A stretch of DNA of 13,689 nucleotides from Proteobacteria bacterium UBA7447 (GTDB lineage Bacteria; Pseudomonadota; Gammaproteobacteria; Arenicellales; UBA868), in assembly GCA_002477475.1 (NCBI GenBank), contig DLPX01000025.1, positions 1 through 13,689 on the forward strand. Direction: 5' to 3'. Position numbers and translations under genes: made by a program. Positions 6,883 to 13,686 of this stretch are shown piece by piece. Below the pieces are notes generated by a model, which was given only the letters and a program-made list of their open reading frames with translations, was not told where the DNA came from and made no database searches. How positions within the stretch are numbered: the first letter of the stretch is position 1; the number at the start of each line of letters is the position of its first letter.

Positions 6883-7875
6883 ATGAAAGCATCTTTTGAA
6901 TGTGTTGATGGCCATACGGCAGGTATGCCTGTGCGGATGGTGGTGAGTGGCGCACCGAAGCTACAGGGCGCTGATCAGAGCGAACGGCGTCAGCACTTCA
7001 TTCAGGAATTCGATTGGATTCGACGGGCGCTGATGTTTGAACCTCGCGGACATTCCGCCATGTCGGGAAGCATTATCTATCCGCCGTCGAGTGATGACTT
7101 CGACATGGGTGTGATCTACATTGAGACCACTGGCAGTTTGCCGATGTGCGGACACGGAACCATCGGGACCGCAACATTTGCACTCGAGCGTGGCTTGGTG
7201 ACACCTAAAACACAAGGACTGCTTCGGCTCGAAACCCCCGCGGGGCGTGTTGACGTTCAGTATGTTCGGGAAGGGGAAAAGGTCACAAGCGCTAAACTGA
7301 TCAACGTGCCATCATTTCTGATGTATCGGGATATGGAGATCGAATCACCGGATCTCGGTCCGCTTAAGGTCGATATCGCCTATGGCGGAAATTTTTATCC
7401 GATTATTGAGCGCCAGGAGTACTTCAAAGACATCAAGGAGCATGATGCGCCGTCTTTGATTCAGATGGGTATCCGGTTGCGAGAAGCGATTGAAGAGGCC
7501 TGCGAGATAGTCCATCCACTTGACCCCAGTATCTCAGGCTTGCGTCACTGTATGTGGACAGGTGAGGCGATGGATGCAGGAAGCGACGCTCGGGGATGCG
7601 TGATAGCGGGTGAGATGATCGACCGCTCGCCGTGTGGCACCGGGACCTCGGCACGTCTTGCCCAGCGGGCTGCCAGAGGGCTCCTTGGCATCGGCGAGCC
7701 CTTTGTCCATGAGAGCTTCATCGGCAGCACATTTACCGGCACGGTGGAAGAAGAGACGACCGTGGGGGAATATGAGGCGATCATCCCGGGTATTTCCGGC
7801 TCTGCACACATCACCGGACTCAACACGATCTATGTCGACTCCAATGATCCGTTTCCAGAAGGGTTCGCGATCTGA
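6883..7875 (+). CDS. Proline racemase family: probable 4-hydroxyproline 2-epimerase
   Basis: This 330-aa protein has both catalytic cysteines of the racemase/epimerase type: Cys89 in LPMCGHGTIG and Cys251 in DRSPCGTGTSA. Family members with two Cys interconvert the L and D forms of proline or hydroxyproline. The related trans-3-hydroxyproline dehydratases replace the second Cys with Thr, so that activity is unlikely. Most bacterial members with both Cys in catabolic clusters are trans-4-hydroxy-L-proline 2-epimerases, which need no cofactor. No D-hydroxyproline oxidase, deaminase or semialdehyde dehydrogenase is in the window, so a related cyclic amino acid cannot be excluded. GAGG lies 9 bases before the ATG. 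This is the last gene of the operon; it converges with the MFS transporter gene across 72 bases. Confidence 0.92.
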   Translation: MKASFECVDGHTAGMPVRMVVSGAPKLQGADQSERRQHFIQEFDWIRRALMFEPRGHSAMSGSIIYPPSSDDFDMGVIYIETTGSLPMCGHGTIGTATFALERGLVTPKTQGLLRLETPAGRVDVQYVREGEKVTSAKLINVPSFLMYRDMEIESPDLGPLKVDIAYGGNFYPIIERQEYFKDIKEHDAPSLIQMGIRLREAIEEACEIVHPLDPSISGLRHCMWTGEAMDAGSDARGCVIAGEMIDRSPCGTGTSARLAQRAARGLLGIGEPFVHESFIGSTFTGTVEEETTVGEYEAIIPGISGSAHITGLNTIYVDSNDPFPEGFAI

Positions 7876-7910
7876 GCTCCCCGATTTAATTTCCTGCGCT
7901 GGCGAAAACT

Positions 7911-7934
7911 GGCTGCACCGTGAAAGTGGCAGCC
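7911..7934. terminator. Weak stem-loop between convergent genes
   Basis: GGCTGC (7911-7916) and GCAGCC (7929-7934) can form a 6-bp GC-rich stem with a 12-base loop, in the 72-base gap between the convergent epimerase and MFS genes. Read on the minus strand the stem is followed by AGTTTTCG, a short T-rich stretch; on the plus strand there is no T-tract. It could end minus-strand transcription, but the signal is modest. Confidence 0.3.
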
Positions 7935-7947
7935 CTTGAAAGCGCAA

Positions 7948-9105
7948 TCACATCCGTTTGGGTATGTGACGTGAAGTGACTCCTGCTGCCATCATCCAGA
8001 CGGCGCCGCCGGCGAAGACCACCGGCAGGGAAAAGAACTTCAACAGTACTGCAAAGATTCCCGGTACCGCCAGGTTGGCTGTATCCCGGTACGTTTGATA
8101 AACCCCAGCCATTTCGGTGCGTTCGCGTGGCCGAACCGCCCGCAAAAACAGTACGTGGCCAGATCCATCCAGCATCGTTGCGCCAAGGGCTGCCAGTATC
8201 AGCAGGGTAACTGCGAGTGAAGGAGACCCCGCGAAGGCAAAGACAGCGGTGGTGGCAAGACTGGTCATTACAAATCCTGTACGCATCAACAAGCGCAGCG
8301 AATAGCGTCGCGCGATCCAGCCCCAGAAGGGAACGGTCAAGGTCCAAGCTGAGCCAATGGAGACAATCGCTGATCCCCAAAGTTCGCCGAGCCCTGTGTG
8401 CACCGCATATATCGGGGTATAGATGATGAATAGCTGCCACCATCCCGATCTTGCGAGGGTAAGAATCCAGGCCAACCGCAGACGGGGCTGCTCCAGAAAC
8501 CGCTTAATGTTCTTTATCAGGTTGGAACCGACTGGATGTCTGCGAATATCAAGATGATGCAGTCCCAAGCCTCGGAAATAAATCAGGGTCATGACCGAAC
8601 CGAATAGCGCGACGACAAAGGGCACCCAGGCACCATAACTTGTCTGAAGATAGACACCGAGCCACGGACCAATAGACAGCGCTGCGACGGCGGCAATCAT
8701 CCGCCAGGGTTCAAACTGTGAAAGCTGCCCCCTTGGAACACGTTGCATCACATAGAGATTGAGAATCACCTCCATTGCGGTGATACCGAAAATGTGAAAT
8801 ACCATTCCGAGAGAAAAGGCAAAGAGGCTCTCCGCAGAGAGCAGAAAAATAGAAACCGTCATGACCAGGAGACTCACCAAAAACCCAGCATACAGGCTGA
8901 CATGACGCAGGATCGAATAGACGCCTAAACTGATTCCGATCCCAAAGATACTAACGGTGAAAAAAAGGACGCTGACGTGTTGCGCGCTGCCGAGTAGCGC
9001 AAGTGCCTTAAGCGGCAGAATGGACAGCAGTACGGCACGCGCGATCGTGGCTACGAAAAAGAATCCCGCGAGGGGAAGATGCCGACCTGTTGCGGCCTGA
9101 GTCAT
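7948..9105 (-). CDS. Major facilitator superfamily transporter
   Basis: This 385-aa protein is very hydrophobic throughout, with about 12 predicted membrane segments and a polar central loop at about 180-210 (HHLDIRRHPVGSN and following), the usual MFS linker between the two six-helix halves. Short basic cytoplasmic loops such as WIARRYSLRLL (about 264-274) and VRPRERTEMAG fit the inside-positive rule. The length is at the short end of the family. Import or export cannot be told from sequence. It is the last gene of the minus-strand set hydantoinase B remnant, aminotransferase, small protein, MFS, and begins 39 bases after the small gene. I see no strong SD before its ATG, so translation may depend on the upstream genes. 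It probably moves the compound handled by the aminotransferase. Confidence 0.88.
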   Translation of the reverse strand: MTQAATGRHLPLAGFFFVATIARAVLLSILPLKALALLGSAQHVSVLFFTVSIFGIGISLGVYSILRHVSLYAGFLVSLLVMTVSIFLLSAESLFAFSLGMVFHIFGITAMEVILNLYVMQRVPRGQLSQFEPWRMIAAVAALSIGPWLGVYLQTSYGAWVPFVVALFGSVMTLIYFRGLGLHHLDIRRHPVGSNLIKNIKRFLEQPRLRLAWILTLARSGWWQLFIIYTPIYAVHTGLGELWGSAIVSIGSAWTLTVPFWGWIARRYSLRLLMRTGFVMTSLATTAVFAFAGSPSLAVTLLILAALGATMLDGSGHVLFLRAVRPRERTEMAGVYQTYRDTANLAVPGIFAVLLKFFSLPVVFAGGAVWMMAAGVTSRHIPKRM

Positions 9106-9144
9106 CCGAATCTGAAACTTCGGTTGGAGTGTGATGAGCCTGGA

Positions 9145-9399
9145 CTAAAGGCCTTCAGAAAAGGTCCGACCCATCTCATAAGCTTCCTGGGTCATCTCTG
9201 CGGGGCGCTCAGCTCCGCTGATATCGGAAGCGCCAAGACCCGCCATTTGTTCGGCTGCGGGAATCTTATCTGCGTCGTAGTTGCCCAGTCGGTGAAAGTG
9301 CGGCGTTGAGCCTCTCGGACGTATCATCACCATGCCAGGCCCAAGGTTTGTATTGGTGAACGGCACCAATCCGTACACCTCCATGATCTTCGGGGTCAC
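9145..9399 (-). CDS. Small protein of unknown function (84 aa)
   Basis: I do not recognise this protein. It starts with GTG at 9399-9397, sharing bases with the aminotransferase TGA stop (GTGA overlap), and has a near-perfect ribosome binding site seven bases upstream inside the aminotransferase gene. That pairing makes it a real gene in my view. The product is soluble, without a membrane segment, signal peptide or Cys. The first half is moderately hydrophobic (MEVYGLVPFTNTNLGPGMVMIRP, read in parts at about 6-28), with GSTPHFHRLGNY at about 30-41. The C-terminal half is acidic and polar. Its place between the aminotransferase and MFS genes suggests a role with one of them. A longer reading from 9429 is possible but ignores the ribosome binding site. 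It could also be the remnant of a longer protein. Confidence 0.7.
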   Translation of the reverse strand: MTPKIMEVYGLVPFTNTNLGPGMVMIRPRGSTPHFHRLGNYDADKIPAAEQMAGLGASDISGAERPAEMTQEAYEMGRTFSEGL

Positions 9400-10463
9400 C
9401 GCATCACCTCCTTTAGCACCTTGAGACACCGGTCCATAGTTTCCTGATGGCAGACTGTTGCCCTAAGGCATTCGGCAAGACCGTAAGGCCCCATCCCGCG
9501 CAGGGCAAGTTTATGGGCCCGCAACTGCCTATCCGCGTCGGCCGCGATTTCAGAAGAGGGGAATCGGATCAAGACAAAATTGGTATGACTCTGGGGCACA
9601 TCAAGACCCAAGGCCCGGCATTCACCAGCGAATCGCTCGCGGATCTCTATTGTCCGATGCACGATAGAGCGCATGTGTTTCTGGTCGCGCATAGCGGCAG
9701 CTGCCATCACCTGCGCCGGTACGGAGATATTGTTCGGGTTTAGGACCTTGCGCATCTGCGTAGCGATTTCTTTTGGAAAATAACCCCATCCAACCCGGAT
9801 GCCTGCCAATCCGTAAGCCTTCGAAAGACTGCGCGTGACCACGGTGTTACCCTGATCCACCAACTCAAACGTGCGGACGGGATCGTTGTAGTCGTCGGCA
9901 AATTCGCCATACGCCTGATCAATCACCAAAAGCACGTCCTCTGAAAGAGTGCGTCGCAGTCTACTGACTTCGTCATGACTGATCATTGTGCCGGTAGGAT
10001 TGCCTGGGTTGCACACGAAGACAATCTTCGTTGAAGGCGTTACGGTGTTGAGAATCTCATGAACACGGACGGTGCAATCGATTTCTTTCGCCTTGTGATA
10101 TTGGGCATCTGTCAGGGACGCGGCAGTACGGACGTATCCGTAACCGTATTCAGTGCCCACTACCTCATCCGCCGGGCCGGCAAAAGTACGGATGATGACG
10201 TTGATGAGCTCCATCGATCCCGCTCCACACAGAATACGAGAGGAATCCAGTTGATGGACGTCGCCGATGGCCGAGCGCAAGTCAGACCACTCAGTATCAG
10301 GGTAGCGCTCAGGGCTTGAACAGGCAGCCTTGCCTTCATCTATCGCGCTGGGGCTTGCCTCGAATGCGCTTTCGTTTTGGGCAAGGGAAATAAGATCCGA
10401 TTCTCCAAGATCGGCGAGAGCATAGCCGGCAATACGCTCAAGATGAGGTCGGGCATTAATCAT
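9396..10463 (-). CDS. PLP-dependent aminotransferase, class I/II, histidinol-phosphate aminotransferase-like
   Basis: This 355-aa protein has the HisC-like fold: N-terminal LAQNES at about 27-32, CGAGSMELI at about 79-87, NPGNPTGT at 152-159, IDQAYGEF at 181-188, and the PLP Schiff-base lysine Lys215 in RSLSKAYGLAGIRVGW. It should transfer an amino group between an amino acid or amine and a 2-oxo acid. No other histidine biosynthesis gene is near, so a catabolic or specialised substrate is more likely than histidinol phosphate. The ATG (10463-10461) overlaps the TGA of a hydantoinase B remnant as ATGA, and no SD precedes it, so it was evidently translated by coupling to that gene. The stop overlaps the GTG of the 84-aa gene. 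Decarboxylase activity, as in CobD-type relatives, cannot be excluded. Confidence 0.92.
   Translation of the reverse strand: MINARPHLERIAGYALADLGESDLISLAQNESAFEASPSAIDEGKAACSSPERYPDTEWSDLRSAIGDVHQLDSSRILCGAGSMELINVIIRTFAGPADEVVGTEYGYGYVRTAASLTDAQYHKAKEIDCTVRVHEILNTVTPSTKIVFVCNPGNPTGTMISHDEVSRLRRTLSEDVLLVIDQAYGEFADDYNDPVRTFELVDQGNTVVTRSLSKAYGLAGIRVGWGYFPKEIATQMRKVLNPNNISVPAQVMAAAAMRDQKHMRSIVHRTIEIRERFAGECRALGLDVPQSHTNFVLIRFPSSEIAADADRQLRAHKLALRGMGPYGLAECLRATVCHQETMDRCLKVLKEVMR
9403..9413 (-). promoter_or_regulatory. Near-consensus ribosome binding site for the 84-aa gene
   Basis: Read on the minus strand the bases are AAGGAGGTGAT, which matches the anti-Shine-Dalgarno complement almost completely. 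The AGGAGG core ends 7 bases before the GTG at 9399-9397. It lies in the last codons of the aminotransferase gene (KEVMR). It is by far the strongest such site in the window and decides the start of the small gene. Confidence 0.8.
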
Positions 10464-10639
10464 AGATTCACACCATAGTCGGTTCTGGCGCGATCGGAAC
10501 TGACCAACTCGCGCCTGATATCAAGTTCCATTGCATCCTTATTCCGATCGGCGGGCGGCCAGAACCCACCCCCTCTGAGGGTCTCAAAAATCAGATAGTC
10601 CTTCGCTGTCACCCGAAGTTCGCCTTTGCCGGGGATCTC
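10460..10639 (-). pseudogene. 3' remnant of hydantoinase B / oxoprolinase B subunit gene
   Basis: The frame reads 59 residues from EIPGKGELRV to RTDYGVNL and stop. Its landmarks are those of the extreme C-terminus of HyuB-type proteins: a PGK-like strand, FETLRGGGF in place of the usual IETPGGGGYG, PPADRNKDAMELDIRRELVS like GDPxxRDPxxVxxDVxxGLVS, and a closing RxxYGV. Intact HyuB is 500-600 aa and works with HyuA in ATP-dependent opening of hydantoins or oxoproline. An in-frame TAG (10642-10640) lies directly upstream, and no further HyuB sequence is visible in any minus-strand frame before the divergent EamA gene. The stop overlaps the aminotransferase ATG, so the two genes once formed an operon. 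This is a truncated relic, not a functional gene. Confidence 0.8.
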
Positions 10640-10758
10640 CTAATTATTATCTCGGAAATAGTGTGCTCTGTGCTGGGAAATGGACATCGGCTCATTCAGT
10701 TGAGGCAGAATCAAGGACTCTTCAGACTGGATCGACAGGCAGGATCAGGGCGCACGGT
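10640..10758. other. Intergenic junction between HyuB remnant and EamA gene
   Basis: These 119 bases hold no recognisable gene. The HyuB match stops abruptly at the edge next to an AT-rich stretch (TAATTATTAT at 10641-10650), so this is where a deletion, inversion or insertion joined unrelated sequence. No insertion sequence, direct repeat or attachment-like site is visible. The EamA promoter, and any promoter now serving the aminotransferase operon, should lie here or in the remnant; I found no convincing one for either strand. Confidence 0.45.
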
Positions 10759-11640
10759 ATGACTCTTTGGCACACCACCATCGCTGTGCTGATTAACCTG
10801 CTGTGGGGTTCGATGTTTATCGCTGCCGTGATCGGGTTGCGGGAGTTTCCTCCGATTCTCTTTACAGGGATTCGCTTCGCCTTGCTGGCGGTCTTGCTGT
10901 TCGCGTTTTTAGGGGTGCCAAGGCGGCTGATAGCACCGCTCGTCAGGATCGGACTGGTGATGGGGGCTGGCATGTACCTGACCCTGTACCTTTCCATTGC
11001 TCTCGCCGAGAACACGGCATCCATTGCGGTATTCAGCAAGCTAGAGGTGCCTTTTGCGTTGATTTTGGGCGTCTTGCTGCTTGGAGAGAGAATGGATGTG
11101 GCGCGCATTGCGGGGGTGTGCATTGCAATGATTGGGGCCGCGATCATTACGTTTGACCCCGCGGCTTTTGATGATCTGCCCGCGTTATTCTGGATGTCCG
11201 TGTCGTGCGGGTTCTCGGCATATGGATTTATTCAAATACGCCGGCTTGGCAAGATCCATCCGCTCAGTATCGTTGCCTGGATCTCCGTGGTCAGCGCGCC
11301 CATACTGCTACTGACGTCATTGGCTTTTGAAAGCGATCACTTTGCTGTTATTCAGACCGCTACATGGTCTGGCTGGTTGGCGCTCGTTTATACCGCGGTG
11401 ATGAGTTCGGTGATCGCTAATTCCGGTCTTTATTTTCTGTTGCAGCGCTACCCCGTGATTCTGGTTACGCCATTTGGCCTGCTTTCGCCGATTTTTGCCG
11501 TCATAGGAGGAATTCTGTTCCTTGATGACGTGTTGACACTGGGGCTTATTTTCGGCGGGACTCTGATTCTCTTTGGGGTAACGTGGATTAATCTTCGAGC
11601 GGCGAGGCCTGATGTCGTTGCACAAAAGTCAACTCCCTGA
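10759..11640 (+). CDS. EamA-domain transporter (drug/metabolite transporter superfamily)
   Basis: From the ATG at 10759 this is 293 aa, the typical length for two EamA repeats of five membrane helices each. The first repeat starts MTLWHTTIAVLINLLWGSMF and includes the SKLEVPFALILGVLLLGERM segment at about 93-112, a hallmark of the fold. The second repeat ends with VILVTPFGLLSPIFAVIGG and FLDDVLTLGLIFGG before a short basic tail. Family members export amino acids, metabolites or nucleotide precursors, or import some solutes; the substrate cannot be read here. An upstream GTG at 10663 is in frame but would add 32 polar residues before the first helix, so I reject it. It is divergent from the HyuB remnant and converges with the unknown 220-aa gene. 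It does not share an operon with its neighbours. Confidence 0.9.
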   Translation: MTLWHTTIAVLINLLWGSMFIAAVIGLREFPPILFTGIRFALLAVLLFAFLGVPRRLIAPLVRIGLVMGAGMYLTLYLSIALAENTASIAVFSKLEVPFALILGVLLLGERMDVARIAGVCIAMIGAAIITFDPAAFDDLPALFWMSVSCGFSAYGFIQIRRLGKIHPLSIVAWISVVSAPILLLTSLAFESDHFAVIQTATWSGWLALVYTAVMSSVIANSGLYFLLQRYPVILVTPFGLLSPIFAVIGGILFLDDVLTLGLIFGGTLILFGVTWINLRAARPDVVAQKSTP

Positions 11641-11742
11641 GCATGCATTCTGGTCAGCGTTGCTTATGAAATGCCGAAAGTGTTTTCCAAAAGAATCTGC
11701 AGTGTGATTTAGCCGCCAGGGTGTCCTTTCACGGTGCTTTGC

Positions 11743-12405
11743 TCAGAAAAAGTAACCCGGATCAAAGCACGATAGATCGGGCAGCACTTCCCAGATTTTT
11801 CCCTCAGGTTGGGGTCGGTCGCTCTCTTTACCCTGCAGCCGTTCCGTTATGATATGACTGAACTCATAAGGAAAGCGTACGATAACGGAAGGTTCGTTGG
11901 TCATTTCATCAGCAATTTTTTGAGAGGTCATCCCGAGGTAAGCCAAGGCCGACTCTACGAGGTCAGGATTTTCCAAATTGCCGAACATAAATTCAAAATT
12001 CATCTCCCATTGCCAATCCTCTGGTGTGATTTGGACGAAAGTCTCAAGAGGTGTCCAGTTGCTCAGGATGGAGGATTTTTGACCGGAGTTCCAGAAGAGA
12101 TCTCCATTGGAGAAAACATTTGCCAAAAACTGGTCGGCGAATGTCGTAGACGGAAAGTGCAACCTTACAGTCCCCGCATTGCTCCAGGCATCCGACTGCA
12201 GAACAAAAATCCCGCTTTTCCAACAAGCCTCGACCAGCGATACGATTTTCTGGTCAACCTCAAAACTGAGATCATCTGTCAGTTTGAAATTAACGGCATC
12301 TCTGAGCCTCTGCTCATCCTCCGTGGGGGTGAAAGGACCAGACAGTTTGCCGAAAACCCGCTCTAGCTTTTTAAGATTGTCGTTGTCGACCGGTTGATTT
12401 GGCAT
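11743..12405 (-). CDS. Protein of unknown function (220 aa), downstream partner of URO-D-like gene
   Basis: I do not recognise this protein. It is soluble, acidic and aromatic-rich, without a signal peptide or membrane helix. The N-terminal 60 residues are polar and probably helical (NDNLKKLERVFGKL). A Trp-rich middle at about 62-135 includes CWKSGIFVLQSDAWSN, LFWNSGQK and PEDWQWEMNFEFMFGN. No Cys/His metal motif or nucleotide-binding loop stands out. The gene lies 48 bases after the URO-D-like gene on the same strand, so it is probably co-transcribed and may act with it. The SD before the ATG is weak. A 185-aa frame on the opposite strand covers the same bases; I prefer the minus frame because it is longer and fits the operon direction and spacing. 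Confidence 0.7.
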   Translation of the reverse strand: MPNQPVDNDNLKKLERVFGKLSGPFTPTEDEQRLRDAVNFKLTDDLSFEVDQKIVSLVEACWKSGIFVLQSDAWSNAGTVRLHFPSTTFADQFLANVFSNGDLFWNSGQKSSILSNWTPLETFVQITPEDWQWEMNFEFMFGNLENPDLVESALAYLGMTSQKIADEMTNEPSVIVRFPYEFSHIITERLQGKESDRPQPEGKIWEVLPDLSCFDPGYFF

Positions 12406-12453
12406 CAGATAGGTATTCCGTAAGCACCAGGCATGAAAAGTTGGAATCAGGTT

Positions 12454-13686
12454 TCAGCTATCCGCCAACTTGGGCCAATTGATCGAATCGACCTTGTAAA
12501 GCTCATCCAGGATGATCTCTACCAATTCGAAGTGGGACAGGCCATTGATGTCTTCAAAATAGACATGGCTCGGCCAGGGCGCGCCAATATGATTGTCTTG
12601 GGGGAGATCTACGCTTTCGCAAACCCGCTTGATCGATTCCACGAAGGACCGGGCATCTTCGCGGATACTGATTCTCGTTGCGTCAATGTCTTCTATGCTG
12701 TTTCGATCAATTTGTGGTGATCCGATTCCGCAGGTCAGTGGCAAGTTGCGTTTGATTGCCTCTTGCTCGTAGAAGGAAACATTTACCTTGTCGGCCTCGA
12801 GGCGCATGATGAAGACAGGATTCACGCTTACCTTTGCATCAGTGAGTTCCAGAAGTTTTTCCTGACTGGCGTCTTCAGCAGTTTGGACCTCCCGACGGGA
12901 TCTGCGATCTTTCTTTTTGGCGCCAGCGACAAAGTCTCCGCGAAAGTTGTTGTCAAACACTCTATCGGCATAAGGTTTGTCACGCAGCATATGTCGAATG
13001 GACCGGATCGACATCTGCATGCAGTTGTCCGGCCCTATGAAGAAGGGAGATCCGGATGCGTCTGAGAGTTCTACCCAGCCGTCGGGAAAGGTCTCAAAGT
13101 GATGATCCATCCAGGGGCCAAGGACCTCATCACCCAGGTGATCCAGCAGCGCGTTGACCGTATTGGGGTCGCTGACCACATCAGCAAGAAGCGGTTCCTG
13201 CCCGTAGATATCCGCAGCGAGGCTGTAAGGTGCAGAGATTTGCAGCAGCGGTGGCACGCCGGTGAGTTCCTGTGTCGCGCTAAGAATGCCGTCAATAGTT
13301 TTCGGAATCCCGGTTGTAAAGTCGGGGGTCTTGAGGTCCTGCCAGTTGTTTTTGTTGATGAGAAATGCGTCCGGATCGGCACCAGGGGGAAACCGGTCCG
13401 GATACATCATCTGTTGTCCAAGCGGCTCGCAGGTAAAGGCATAAAGGGCCCAGGTCATATAGAACTTATGAATGCCCAAAAGCCGACTGACCGCCAGATT
13501 GGTCCGGACGTAACGGTAGGGATCCGTGTTGTAGTAAGCCCAGGACTCTATGCCGTAAAGGTCGTGCAGCACCGAAAGCCCCAGCATGTGGACAGATGCC
13601 GTTGAGTGGACACAACTAGGGGAGGTAAGTGTCAAGAAATCAGCGTCGAAGTTGCCGGCGATTGCATCGTCAAAGAAAGCCGTCAT
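12454..13686 (-). CDS. Uroporphyrinogen decarboxylase (URO-D)-like family protein
   Basis: This 410-aa protein resembles the URO-D/MtaA/CmuA superfamily, a TIM-barrel group that includes haem-pathway decarboxylase and corrinoid-dependent methyltransferases. Supporting parts are the middle SDASGSPFFIGPDN (about 208-221), equivalent to the D-x-G-S and S-P-E region, and the C-terminal CGIGSPQIDRNSIEDI (about 335-350), equivalent to the region where distant members have CG and spE-I. A HxC zinc motif of the methyltransferases is not evident; the residue two before Cys335 is Leu. It is longer than true HemE (about 350 aa) and too divergent to be it. The ATG is 3 bases from the window edge, so the N-terminus may be longer. 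The unknown 220-aa gene follows at 48 bases. The assignment is moderate and the reaction unknown. Confidence 0.65.
   Translation of the reverse strand: MTAFFDDAIAGNFDADFLTLTSPSCVHSTASVHMLGLSVLHDLYGIESWAYYNTDPYRYVRTNLAVSRLLGIHKFYMTWALYAFTCEPLGQQMMYPDRFPPGADPDAFLINKNNWQDLKTPDFTTGIPKTIDGILSATQELTGVPPLLQISAPYSLAADIYGQEPLLADVVSDPNTVNALLDHLGDEVLGPWMDHHFETFPDGWVELSDASGSPFFIGPDNCMQMSIRSIRHMLRDKPYADRVFDNNFRGDFVAGAKKKDRRSRREVQTAEDASQEKLLELTDAKVSVNPVFIMRLEADKVNVSFYEQEAIKRNLPLTCGIGSPQIDRNSIEDIDATRISIREDARSFVESIKRVCESVDLPQDNHIGAPWPSHVYFEDINGLSHFELVEIILDELYKVDSINWPKLADS

Noticed and set aside
6883..7875. trans-3-Hydroxy-L-proline dehydratase
   Set aside because: Dehydratases have Thr in place of the second catalytic Cys; here it is Cys251 in DRSPCGTGT.
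10663..10758. An earlier GTG start for the EamA transporter
   Set aside because: It would add 32 polar residues before the first membrane helix, unlike the family; the ATG at 10759 gives the normal length.
11641..11742. A terminator between the convergent EamA and 220-aa genes
   Set aside because: Only 4-bp hairpins and a GCATGC palindrome are visible, with no GC-rich stem plus T-tract.
11809..12366. A 185-aa plus-strand frame opposite the unknown 220-aa gene
   Set aside because: It is shorter, against the operon direction and without a partner; the minus frame fits the spacing from the URO-D-like gene. Neither is recognised, so some doubt remains.
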